Below, in pieces: positions 16,737 through 24,827 of a DNA stretch of 64,000 nucleotides. This DNA is from Streptomyces endocoffeicus (lineage in GTDB: Bacteria; Actinomycetota; Actinomycetes; Streptomycetales; Streptomycetaceae): assembly GCF_016741935.1 (NCBI RefSeq), contig NZ_JAERRG010000001.1, forward strand, positions 620,001-684,000, written 5' to 3'. The position numbers were made by a program, and so were the translations under genes. Under the pieces are notes generated by a model that saw only the letters and a program-made list of their open reading frames with translations, did no database searches and was not told where the DNA came from. The stretch's first letter is position 1. Every line of letters begins with the position of its first letter.

Positions 16737-17887
16737 CGGCCGGCTCCGTTCACATCGCTCGCGGTCGGGCTGGTCCCGTTCGCCGTCGGGGTCGCGTCCG
16801 GGCCGGTGATGTTCAGCCGGGCGAGCACCTCGGTGGCGTCGGGCGGCGGCGCGCCCAGGTAGCCCGTCTCCAGGCAGTGGTCGATCAGCGCGCGCAGGAA
16901 GTCCTGCCCGTCCGCCGGTGGCCTGCGGGTGGCGAGGCCCGCCGTGTGGGAGTCGTCGAACCGCGTCCGGCGCCGGAAGTAGCTCTCGTAGAGCGTCATG
17001 ACACGCTCGTAGTACGCCCGCTCCCGGCGGGGCAGCCGCTGGGCGTCGAAGCTCGTCGGAGGCACGAACCTCGGCACCTGGAACGGCGGGTACTCGGCCA
17101 TCACATCGGAGAAGTCCCGCAGCGTCAGCGGTGCGCCCACCGCGTGGAAGGTGCGGCCCGCCGCCTCCTCGAACCGGTGGGTGACCTCGGTGATGATGTC
17201 CGCCACATAGTCCACGGGCACCAGGTCCAGGCGCGCCTCGTACTGGCCGGGGATGGAGCGGACCTTGCCCTCGGTGGCCAGTTTGAGGACGACGTAGATG
17301 TTCTTGTAGTCGCGCACCACACCGGTGTGCTCGTCGCCGACGACGATGCTGGGGCGGACGATCGCGGCTCGCACCCCGTCGGCCTGGGCCTTGTGCACCA
17401 GGGTCTCGGCCCGGAACTTGCTGTCCTCGTAGGCGTTGGCGAGGCGCTGGCCCTCGTCCAGCTCGGTCTCGCGGATCAGCCCGTCGCGCTCACCGCACAC
17501 ATAGGCGGTTCCCACGTGCACGAGGGGCACACCGCCGGCGCGGGCCAACTCCAGGACGTGGGCGGTGCCGTCGACATTGACCGCCTGGTAGACCTCGTCG
17601 GGGAGGCCGAAGTCGGTGATCGCGGCGCAGTGCACGATCCGGTCGAGGCCGTCCGCGACCAGCGCCTGGTACGCGGCCTCGGGCAGACCGAGCCGGGGCT
17701 TGGTGACATCGCCCGGCAGGCAGGTGACGGCGTCCGGCTCCAGCGGGGTGCCGTCGTTGCGCATGACCACCGGCTGGTTGTGGACCAGGGCGGTGACCTG
17801 GTGCCCGGCCGCCACCAGCCGGGCGGTGACCTCCGCACCGACCAGCCCGGCCGCGCCGGTCACCAGAATCCTCAAGCGCTCCGTCAT
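16733..17887 (-). CDS. Thioester-reductase-like SDR (NAD_binding_4 type)
   Basis: A 384-residue extended short-chain dehydrogenase. The nucleotide motif VTGAAGLVGAEV is at 8-19, then GDVTKPRLGL, IVHCAAITDF, HVGTAYVCG and the active-site YEDSK near 150. These signatures are those of stand-alone or NRPS/PKS terminal reductase domains that release carrier-bound acyl chains as aldehydes or alcohols. It overlaps both neighbours by 4 bp (ACP upstream, NDP-kinase-like gene downstream). With the acyl-AMP ligase and the ACP it forms a complete activate-carry-reduce set. Confidence 0.85.
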   Translation of the reverse strand: MTERLRILVTGAAGLVGAEVTARLVAAGHQVTALVHNQPVVMRNDGTPLEPDAVTCLPGDVTKPRLGLPEAAYQALVADGLDRIVHCAAITDFGLPDEVYQAVNVDGTAHVLELARAGGVPLVHVGTAYVCGERDGLIRETELDEGQRLANAYEDSKFRAETLVHKAQADGVRAAIVRPSIVVGDEHTGVVRDYKNIYVVLKLATEGKVRSIPGQYEARLDLVPVDYVADIITEVTHRFEEAAGRTFHAVGAPLTLRDFSDVMAEYPPFQVPRFVPPTSFDAQRLPRRERAYYERVMTLYESYFRRRTRFDDSHTAGLATRRPPADGQDFLRALIDHCLETGYLGAPPPDATEVLARLNITGPDATPTANGTSPTASDVNGAGR

Positions 17888-18189
17888 CGGCCCGCCTCCG
17901 CCTGCCGTGCCTCGGTCTCTCGGCGTACTTCTGTCACCAGGCGGACGATGTCGCCGAGCGTGGTGACCGTGGCGGTCCTCTCCTGGGGGAGCTCCCCGAG
18001 CCCGAAGCCCTGCTCCAGCGCCAGCGTCAGTTCGATGAGCCGGAGCGAGTCATAGGCCAGATCCGCGATGAGCGCGGTGTCGTCGGCCAGGGTGGTGCCC
18101 CCCGCGGGCGCCATCGCGCCGACGATCGCGTACACCTTGCTCCGCGTCTCGTCCTCGTTCGGCGATGGTGTGCCGGTGCTTGACGTCAA
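17884..18189 (-). CDS. Acyl carrier protein
   Basis: A 101-residue acidic protein with the phosphopantetheine site DLAYDSLRLIEL (Ser48). The start is TTG at 18189: a GGGAG site lies 6-7 nt upstream, and earlier in-frame ATG positions fall inside the preceding gene. It follows the nucleotidyltransferase-like gene by 16 bp and its stop overlaps the reductase start (ATGA). It is presumably loaded by the fatty acyl-AMP ligase of the same operon. DS is flanked by tyrosine rather than the usual LGxDS glycine, an unusual variant. Confidence 0.85.
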   Translation of the reverse strand: MTSSTGTPSPNEDETRSKVYAIVGAMAPAGGTTLADDTALIADLAYDSLRLIELTLALEQGFGLGELPQERTATVTTLGDIVRLVTEVRRETEARQAEAGR

Positions 18190-18205
18190 CGTTGCTCCCT
18201 CAGCG

Positions 18206-19861
18206 TCAGGTGGTGGCGAGATGCGGCTGCGCGCCACCGCTGGACAGCAGATCGCTCGCCTCGTCGATGGGCAGGTCCGCGTCGAGGTGGGCGCCGAGGC
18301 GCAGCCAGTCGTAGCCGATCTCCAGGGTCTGCCGCCATCCGTCCGAGGAGTCGAAGGAGGACGGGAAGCCGTGCGCGCCGATCGTGTGCCGGACCAGGGC
18401 GACGAAGTCGTCCAGCGCGGTGAGCGCCGCGCTGCCCTGAGCCACGGACGCGATCGTGAGCGTCGCGAGGTGCCGGGCCTTCGCCCGGATCTCGTCGGTG
18501 TCCGCTCCCGCCGGGAGGAGGGACAGCCTGCGGACGACCTCGGAGTCCGGGGGCAGCGGATTGACTCCGTAGGCGCTGAGCACGCCGCGCAGCGCGGCCC
18601 GCAGTATCCTCCGGGCGCTGAGTTCGGCGACGCTCCACTGCTCGCGGTCCAGGGCGCCGGTGAGGTCCTCGCGGGCGTTCTCCACCAGCACGTTGGACCA
18701 CACGAGGGTCATCGCGGCGGCGCTGAACCGGCGGGCGGGCATGGGCACCAGATCGATGCCCTCCGCACCGCCGACCGCCGCCCCGCCCACGGTGACGATG
18801 GGCCGCGCGATGCTCGGTGGCGGTGTGACGGGGCCGGACGGAGCGGCCAGCGGCATGGCGGGGACGATCGGTCCTTCGCCCTTCCACGCCACCTTCACCA
18901 GGCCGAACCGGAGGAACTGGGCGATCCGCGGGCCCGCCTGTGGTGCTCCTGACGCGTCCGCCACGGCCACTACGCTCCCCAGGGGCCGGCCGAAGACGAC
19001 CGAACGCCAGGCCCGCGCCGCCCGGTCGCCGAGGACGAACACATCCTGCTTGTCGCGTACGACATGCACACGGTCGCCGGTCTGCCAGGTGGTCACCCCG
19101 GTGGCCCTGGCCACGGTGATCCGCTCGGAGTCGGGTTCGGCGCCCGCCACCCCCAGATCGGCCGTGAGCCGGACGCCCGCGGTGATGTACTCGGCGGTGC
19201 CGAGGCCCGACGCCTCCAGCGAGGCGAGCGTCCGGTACCGGTCACACAGCGGCTGGTCACCGATGCGGTCCAGCTGCATGGGCAGCCACTTCGGCTCCAG
19301 ATATGCCTCTCCCCGCGCCGCCGCCCAGGACTTCACCGCCTGGATCAGTCCGGCTTCGGTCCATGCCGCGGCCTCCTCCTCCTGGCCGAGCTCCCGCAGG
19401 GCGAGCGCGTAGCGGATCGACTGGCGTGCGTGATGTGCCCACCACTCCCGCATCGTGTCCTGGAAGTCGTCGAGGGACATCAGCCCCTTGACCTTCGCCA
19501 CCAGGTCCGGATTGCGCAGCGGGAAGCTGCGCAGCAGACGCTGACAGCGGTTCAGCAGATCCTCCGGGACGGCGCCCACGTGGCCGCGCGTGTCGGTGGT
19601 GATCGCGGAGAACTGCTCGGCGAGCTGCCGCACGGAGCGGGTCCTGACCTCGACCCGACGCCCGTCCAGGAACAGCAGCGAGGGCATGGTGGGCAGGTCG
19701 GCGTCGCTGTCCGCGATGAGCAGGAAGTCGATGTCGGACGAGGAATTGCCGAAGCCCTCGGCGATCGAACCTTCGAGGACCACAGCGCAGTTGGCGACGG
19801 AGTTGATCCGCGGAATGGTCTTGTCGAGCAGGTTCTGCAGATAGTCCTCGCTGAGGATCAC
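18206..19861 (-). CDS. Nucleotidyltransferase-fold protein, large
   Basis: A 551-residue protein starting at GTG 19861, which overlaps the acyl-AMP ligase stop by 4 bp. Residues 31-45 carry the polymerase-beta-type signature GSIAEGFGNSSSDIDF (Gly31-Ser32, Asp43, Asp45), and a helical HEPN-like stretch follows. The long remainder (about 250-551) has no family I recognise; it includes TWQTGDRVHVV, which reads like a small beta domain. Such folds transfer NMP or AMP to proteins, sugars or antibiotics. Its place between the ligase and the ACP genes suggests a pathway role. Function otherwise unknown. Confidence 0.75.
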   Translation of the reverse strand: MILSEDYLQNLLDKTIPRINSVANCAVVLEGSIAEGFGNSSSDIDFLLIADSDADLPTMPSLLFLDGRRVEVRTRSVRQLAEQFSAITTDTRGHVGAVPEDLLNRCQRLLRSFPLRNPDLVAKVKGLMSLDDFQDTMREWWAHHARQSIRYALALRELGQEEEAAAWTEAGLIQAVKSWAAARGEAYLEPKWLPMQLDRIGDQPLCDRYRTLASLEASGLGTAEYITAGVRLTADLGVAGAEPDSERITVARATGVTTWQTGDRVHVVRDKQDVFVLGDRAARAWRSVVFGRPLGSVVAVADASGAPQAGPRIAQFLRFGLVKVAWKGEGPIVPAMPLAAPSGPVTPPPSIARPIVTVGGAAVGGAEGIDLVPMPARRFSAAAMTLVWSNVLVENAREDLTGALDREQWSVAELSARRILRAALRGVLSAYGVNPLPPDSEVVRRLSLLPAGADTDEIRAKARHLATLTIASVAQGSAALTALDDFVALVRHTIGAHGFPSSFDSSDGWRQTLEIGYDWLRLGAHLDADLPIDEASDLLSSGGAQPHLATT

Positions 19862-21627
19862 ACGGGCCTCCCGGTCGTGACATGGGCCGTCTCGGGGACG
19901 CGCGCGTCTTTCTCGAGGACGCCCGCGTCTTTCTCGAGGACGCCCGCGTCTTTCTCGAGGACGCGCGCGTCTTTGAGGCGGCCCGCTCGCAGCTCTTCCC
20001 ACATGTGGCGACGTCTCGGCTTGCCGCTGGACGTCTTTCTGATCAGCCCGCTGCGCCCGGTGACGACGGTGATGGCGACCTCGTCGCCGAGTGCGCCGCG
20101 CAGGACCAGCGTGGCGTCCTCCACCCACGCGCCCTCGGCCTGCTCCGCGAACAGCGTCACCGAGGTGCCGCCGGTGCCCTCGACGCCGACGACCGCGCAC
20201 TTCTCCCGGGCGATCCCGGTCGCGGAGACCACCTTCGCCTCCAGGTCCTCCATGTAGACGCTGCGTCCGCGCGCCTTGAGGCTGTCGCCCATCCGGCCGA
20301 GCACGAACAGCTCGCCCCGGTGGAAGAACCCGGCGTCCCCGGTCCTGATGCCGCCGTCGGTGAACCGTGTGGAGCCGGTGCGCCCGGCGTGGTAACCGCT
20401 CGTCACCGAGGGGCCCGTCACCTCGATCTCGCCGAGGTGCCCGTCGGGCAGGGCCCGTCCCCCGTCGTCGACCACCGTGGCGCCCACCCCGTCGCCGGGG
20501 CCGCCGCAGCCGATCAGCCAGCCGTCCTCAACGTCGGAGGACGTCTTCGCGGAGCTCGCGAACTCGCCCTCCTCCTCGATGGTGACGGGGCCTCCGAAGC
20601 GCAGCGCGCCGGTGTCCACGCGCACGGTCGGCGCGGGAGCGTCGGAGGTACGGACGGTCACCGCGAGCGTCGCCTCGGCGAGCCCGTACGACGGCAGGTA
20701 GACGGACGGGGAGAATCCGGCGGGTGCGGCGAGCCTGGCGAAGTGCTCCAGCGCACGGGGGTCGATGGGTTCGGCGCCGACGATGGCGTTGCGCCACGCG
20801 GACAGGTCCAGGTCCGCGAGCCGGTCGCCGAGCCGCCGGACCGCGTACTCGAACGCGAAGGGCGGGGCGGCGGTGTGCGCGGCGACGGCGAAGCACCGCA
20901 GCCAGCGGGCCGGATCGCGGATGAACTGCTCGGGGCGCATGAGCCACAGATCGTCCCTCACGCTCACGGGGGTGAGCAGACAGCCGATGAGCCCCATGTC
21001 GTGGTGGAGCGGCAGCCAGGAGGCTCCGGCGTCGCCCGCGCGCCAGCCGAGTGTGCTCCGGATCAGCGCGAGATTGGCCTCCAGGTTCGCCCAGGTGACC
21101 CGGACCCCGCGGGGCCGGCTGCTGGAGCCCGAGGTGAACTGGAGGAGGGCGAGTTCACCGGGTTCGCGGGGCTGGATCTCGTCGCCGTCATCGCGCCAGA
21201 TCCACGGCTCGCGGTCGGAGCCCGCGGCGGCCAGTACCCGCTCGGCCAGGGGCGCGAGTCCCTCGGCGGTGATGGTGACGGCGGCCTCGGTCTGCCGCAG
21301 GATCCCGGCCGCGTGCTCCACGTACTCGGCCTCGGCGGCGAACGACGGCGGGGGGATGAGACAGACCGTGGCGCCCGCGGCCCAGACGCCGAAGAGCGAC
21401 GACAGACACGGGAAACCGGTGGGCAGGAGGACACACACCACGTCGCCGGGGCGTACCCCTTGTGCCGCCAGTGATCCGGCCACCCGCCGTGCGGAGGCGG
21501 CGAGTTCGGGGTATCCGTGGAACTCCCAGCCGCCTCGGTCGTCGGCGAGGTGGATGCCTCGGCCGTGGAGGTCTCCGGCAGCCGTCCGAGGAGGATCCGG
21601 CAGCCAGGAGAGCAGTGCCTCACTCAC
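19858..21627 (-). CDS. Fatty acyl-AMP ligase (FAAL)-like adenylate-forming enzyme
   Basis: A 589-residue ANL-superfamily enzyme. Motifs in order: LLQFTSGSSSRPRGVRVTW near 165, LPLHHDMGLIGCLLTP, AEPIDP, LPSYGLAEATLAV, RTGDAGFFHRGELFVLGR and SLKARGRSVYMEDLE. HHDMGLIG and YGLAEATLAV are typical of FAALs, which form acyl-adenylates and hand them to an ACP. The C-terminus ends in a heptad tandem repeat (KDAxVLE units) after the catalytic lysine region (RKTSSGKPRR), so the tail is dispensable-looking. The start overlaps the dikinase stop by 8 bp and the end overlaps the nucleotidyltransferase gene by 4 bp. Confidence 0.9.
   Translation of the reverse strand: MSEALLSWLPDPPRTAAGDLHGRGIHLADDRGGWEFHGYPELAASARRVAGSLAAQGVRPGDVVCVLLPTGFPCLSSLFGVWAAGATVCLIPPPSFAAEAEYVEHAAGILRQTEAAVTITAEGLAPLAERVLAAAGSDREPWIWRDDGDEIQPREPGELALLQFTSGSSSRPRGVRVTWANLEANLALIRSTLGWRAGDAGASWLPLHHDMGLIGCLLTPVSVRDDLWLMRPEQFIRDPARWLRCFAVAAHTAAPPFAFEYAVRRLGDRLADLDLSAWRNAIVGAEPIDPRALEHFARLAAPAGFSPSVYLPSYGLAEATLAVTVRTSDAPAPTVRVDTGALRFGGPVTIEEEGEFASSAKTSSDVEDGWLIGCGGPGDGVGATVVDDGGRALPDGHLGEIEVTGPSVTSGYHAGRTGSTRFTDGGIRTGDAGFFHRGELFVLGRMGDSLKARGRSVYMEDLEAKVVSATGIAREKCAVVGVEGTGGTSVTLFAEQAEGAWVEDATLVLRGALGDEVAITVVTGRSGLIRKTSSGKPRRRHMWEELRAGRLKDARVLEKDAGVLEKDAGVLEKDARVPETAHVTTGRPV
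19897..19974 (-). repeat. 21-bp tandem repeat encoding a heptad tail in the acyl-AMP ligase
   Basis: Three nearly identical 21-bp units (19897-19917, 19918-19938, 19939-19959) and a partial fourth to 19974. In the ligase frame each codes for seven residues (KDAGVLE/KDARVLE). The unit length is a multiple of three, so copy number can change without a frameshift. Confidence 0.8.
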
Positions 21628-24403
21628 TCTTCGCGTCCTTCGCCTTCTCGGCCTCGGTCCCGGCCCCGCCGTCCGTTCCGGCCCCGGTGTCGCTTCCGGC
21701 CGGGGTGTCGGTTTCGGCCGGGGTGTCGTCGTCCAGGAACGTGATCGCCCCCGTCCCTCCGTCCACCCTCAGCCGCATACCGGTCTCCATCTCCGTGACC
21801 GCGCCCTTGACCTGGACGACCGTCGGAATGCCGAGCTCACGGGCGACGATCGCCACATGCGTCAGCGGGCTGCCCCGCTCGATGATGAGCGCCGAGGCGG
21901 ACGGCAGCGCGGCGACCCAGCCCGGATCCGTGCGATAGGTCACCAGGACACCGCCGTTCACATCCACCGGAGTGTCCGTGACGACGGCGCGGGCCTCCAC
22001 CACACCGGGGCAGGACGGGGTGCCGCGCAACTCCCGGACGCCGGTGCGCGCCACGCCGCCCTTCACAAAGCCGGCCCGCTCCAGATTGCCCCGCCAGTAG
22101 GCGGCCCCACGGGTGGTGAACCGGGACGGCGCGGACAGCTGCTCGTCCTCGGCCCGCTGACGCTTGCGCAGCTCCACGAGGCCGCGCAGATCGGTGTGCG
22201 CCGTCGTGCCCTCGTAGGCGCCCCGCAGCTCCTCCAGGCGCAGGAAGAAGACATCGTTCCAGTGGTCGATCGCCCGCATCCTGGCGAGATCGCGGCCCAT
22301 GGCGCGCAGCATCCGCTTCGCCGAACCGAAGGCGCGGGTGCGGCAGAACCTCAGCCGCTCCCGGTTGTAGAGGGAGGTCTGTGCCTTGCGGCGGACGACG
22401 TTGTAGAGCATCCGGCGCGGCCCGCGCAGGTGCTCGTCCAGATAGGCGTCGGCCTTGTCGCCGGAATGGGCGTCCACCTCGGGCAGCGCGGCGCGCACCA
22501 TGGCGAACAGGGTCGACGGGTCCTCCCGCAGATCCGGCACTTCGAGCTTGAGTTCGTCGAGGCTGCGATAGCCGTACGCGGCGACGTACTCGTCCACCGA
22601 GGCGAGGAACGCGGTGTGGCCGCCGTCGCGCAGCGCCTGATAGGTGTCCGCGGCCGGGGTCTCCTGGACGAGGCGGCTCAGTTCGGCGTCGTCGCGGACG
22701 GTGGCGGCGAGGGCCGACAGCGCACGGGCGGGTTCGATGGACTCCACCCGGGAACCGGGGCTGGCGGCGCTCCAGGTGAGCCACTCGGGGGCATCGGGCA
22801 GCCAGCCCCTGTTCAGCAGGGCGAGTGCGCCGATGGACCAGAGAATCGTCGCGTCCAGGGTCTGCATCGGACCCCACTTCTCCAGCAGGTCCTTCTCCAG
22901 CGCGCGGAATCGCCGGTAGACGTCCTGGCCCTCCATCGCGTCGTAGTCGACGTTGTCGAACTCCTCGTAGGCCTTGTAGAAGTAGGCCATGAATCGTTCT
23001 ACAGAGCGGTTCATGGTGAGGAAGCGGCGTACGAAAGCGGCCACCGTCCTCGCGCGGGACAGCCGACCGCGCAAGGAGGAGGAGAAGGTGTACGGGTAGA
23101 TGGTCTCGGCCATTTCGTCGTCGAGTGGCTCCTCGACGCCGATCGCGACCTCCAGTACTTTCCTGTTGAGTTCATACAGTGGCGCGATCCGCACCATCCG
23201 ATACCAGTGGAGCAGGTTGTAGTACACCCGGCCATGGAAATAGCCGAGCATTTGAGGAGCCCATTCCTCGATCTCGCGCAGTGCGTCGGGCGGGACCCGG
23301 AGCCCTCGGGCGTAGTATTCGTAGACCCTGCCGTAGACATTGGCCGCGAAGCTGTAGGTCAGCGGTGAAACGATTCCGGAGAAGCTCTCGACGATGTTGG
23401 CGTTGTCCCAGATCCGGAGTTCGCCTTCACTCGGCCCTAACTGATCCTCCGATGGCTGGATCGCATCCGGCAGCGCGGTGATCGGGCGGGCCTGCAAAAT
23501 CCACAGGGCGTCATCCGCGAGCGCCCACTCGATGTCCTGCGGAGTGTCGAAGACCGCCGCGATGTGTGCCCCGGCCTCGTGCAGCCGTGCTATGTCCTTC
23601 GGCTCCAGCGACAGCTTCTCCCGGTCGGCCCGCTCCACTTCGGCGACCAGATATCCGGAACCCGCCGGATCCAGGTGATAGCGCTCCCGCTTGTCGCCGA
23701 GCACGGTGTCGTCCACCGCGCCCGTGGCGCCGTCGAGGACGACGGTGTCGGCGTCCACCGCGCCCGATACCAGGCCCTCGCCCAGTCCGTACACGGAACT
23801 GACCACATACTGCCGCCGGTTGCCGGTCACCGGGTTGGCGGTGAACATGACGCCGCTGCGCTCGGCGTCCACCATGTCCTGCACCACGACGGCGATGCCC
23901 GCGTCGCGCGGCGGCAGCCCGTGGCGCAGCCGGTAGTGCAGCGATCGCTCGGAGAACGCCGAGGCCCAGCACTTCTTGACGTGCGCCATCACCTCGGGGA
24001 GCCCGGACACATTGAGGAAGGTGGCGAACTGTCCGGCGAAGGAGAGCTCCGAGCCGTCCTCCTCGAGGCCGGAAGAGCGCACCGCGACCCGGGGGCGCCC
24101 GACATGCGCATACGCTTCTTCGACGACCGACGCGGCCTCGTCGCTCAACTCCCCCGACTCGATGATTTCGGCCAACTGCCGGGAGATTCTGCTCGCATTG
24201 TCCTGGGTGACCTCGGCGAGGAGATCCTGGATGCGTCCCGCCTCGTCGAGTGCGGTGATGAATTCCTGGAACACATCGAGCCCGACGACTGCCCACCGGG
24301 GGACGGCGAGCCCGTTCCTGGAGAGCTCATGGAGATTCCTCCCCTTCCCGCCCGCCAGCTTCGCAGCCTCACCTGGGAGGCTGTCGTCGACTATGGCTCG
24401 CAT
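21620..24403 (-). CDS. PEP synthase/rifampin-phosphotransferase-like dikinase
   Basis: A 927-residue protein: N-terminal ATP-grasp-like domain of pyruvate phosphate dikinases (GGKGRNLHELSRNGLAVP, VAVRSSGLEEDGSELSFAGQ, MFTANPVTGNRRQY, about 1-320), a long helical middle domain without recognisable family, and a C-terminal swivelling phosphohistidine domain with His849 in GSPLTHVAIVARELGIPTVV. The order matches rifampin phosphotransferases, which phosphorylate a hydroxyl with ATP via phosphohistidine. Here the substrate is probably a pathway intermediate. ATG 24403 has AAGGA 5 nt upstream. Residue 322 is encoded by TTA (23438-23440), suggesting bldA dependence. First gene of the operon. Confidence 0.85.
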   Translation of the reverse strand: MRAIVDDSLPGEAAKLAGGKGRNLHELSRNGLAVPRWAVVGLDVFQEFITALDEAGRIQDLLAEVTQDNASRISRQLAEIIESGELSDEAASVVEEAYAHVGRPRVAVRSSGLEEDGSELSFAGQFATFLNVSGLPEVMAHVKKCWASAFSERSLHYRLRHGLPPRDAGIAVVVQDMVDAERSGVMFTANPVTGNRRQYVVSSVYGLGEGLVSGAVDADTVVLDGATGAVDDTVLGDKRERYHLDPAGSGYLVAEVERADREKLSLEPKDIARLHEAGAHIAAVFDTPQDIEWALADDALWILQARPITALPDAIQPSEDQLGPSEGELRIWDNANIVESFSGIVSPLTYSFAANVYGRVYEYYARGLRVPPDALREIEEWAPQMLGYFHGRVYYNLLHWYRMVRIAPLYELNRKVLEVAIGVEEPLDDEMAETIYPYTFSSSLRGRLSRARTVAAFVRRFLTMNRSVERFMAYFYKAYEEFDNVDYDAMEGQDVYRRFRALEKDLLEKWGPMQTLDATILWSIGALALLNRGWLPDAPEWLTWSAASPGSRVESIEPARALSALAATVRDDAELSRLVQETPAADTYQALRDGGHTAFLASVDEYVAAYGYRSLDELKLEVPDLREDPSTLFAMVRAALPEVDAHSGDKADAYLDEHLRGPRRMLYNVVRRKAQTSLYNRERLRFCRTRAFGSAKRMLRAMGRDLARMRAIDHWNDVFFLRLEELRGAYEGTTAHTDLRGLVELRKRQRAEDEQLSAPSRFTTRGAAYWRGNLERAGFVKGGVARTGVRELRGTPSCPGVVEARAVVTDTPVDVNGGVLVTYRTDPGWVAALPSASALIIERGSPLTHVAIVARELGIPTVVQVKGAVTEMETGMRLRVDGGTGAITFLDDDTPAETDTPAGSDTGAGTDGGAGTEAEKAKDAKSE

Positions 24404-24518
24404 CGGTTTCCTTGACCTCCGGGCACGCATGTCGCGAAACACACCCCGCTTGATCACGAGGAAGTTTCACCGTACCCCACGGGTCTGGCGATCGCGATCC
24501 TTCCCCCTCTTTATACAA

Positions 24519-24569
24519 GGCCACTTCATGACGTCCTGGCCACTTCATGACGTCTTGATTGAAGACGTC
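24519..24569. promoter_or_regulatory. Tandem 19-bp direct repeats plus inverted repeat in the dikinase/P450 divergent promoter
   Basis: Two adjacent 19-bp units (24519-24537, 24538-24556) differ at one base and read GGCCACTTCATGACGTC(C/T)T. The second overlaps an inverted repeat GACGTCTT-gattg-AAGACGTC (24549-24569). GACGTC thus occurs three times (24530, 24549, 24564). The stretch is much richer in A and T than its surroundings. This arrangement is typical of a cooperative repressor or activator site controlling two divergent transcripts. Confidence 0.65.
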
Positions 24570-24757
24570 CTGACACTTTGGCTGGTTGCTACGCATTTCC
24601 CTAGCGATTGTCGGCCAACCACCCCTGGCGCTCGGCGTTCGCTGGGGGTAGTAGTGAGCTGGTAACCCTAGGATCCTTGCCATTGCTCCCCCCGTTTCCT
24701 GCCCCCACGCCCTTTGTTCTCCCCGGCCGGTGGCGAATCCCTGGTGGGCCGCATAGT

Positions 24758-24771
24758 GGCCACTAGTGGCC
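24758..24771. promoter_or_regulatory. 14-bp perfect palindrome upstream of the P450 gene
   Basis: GGCCACTAGTGGCC. Its half-site GGCCACT is the same heptamer that begins both 19-bp direct repeats at 24519 and 24538, so the same regulator may bind both places. It is 57 bp upstream of the P450 start codon. The rest of 24404-24827 shows no coding signal that I trust. Confidence 0.5.
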
Positions 24772-24827
24772 GCCGGCTCATGGACGCCGGAGAACTGAGC
24801 GGACACTGGACAACTGGAGAAAAACCG

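Noticed and set aside
20765..23368. An 867-codon plus-strand open frame opposite the acyl-AMP ligase and dikinase genes
   Set aside because: Composition and antisense position show it is a shadow of those genes; no motif and no ribosome site.
24404..24827. Small open frames in the dikinase/P450 intergenic region
   Set aside because: No ribosome site or codon bias; the region is better explained by repeats and promoters.
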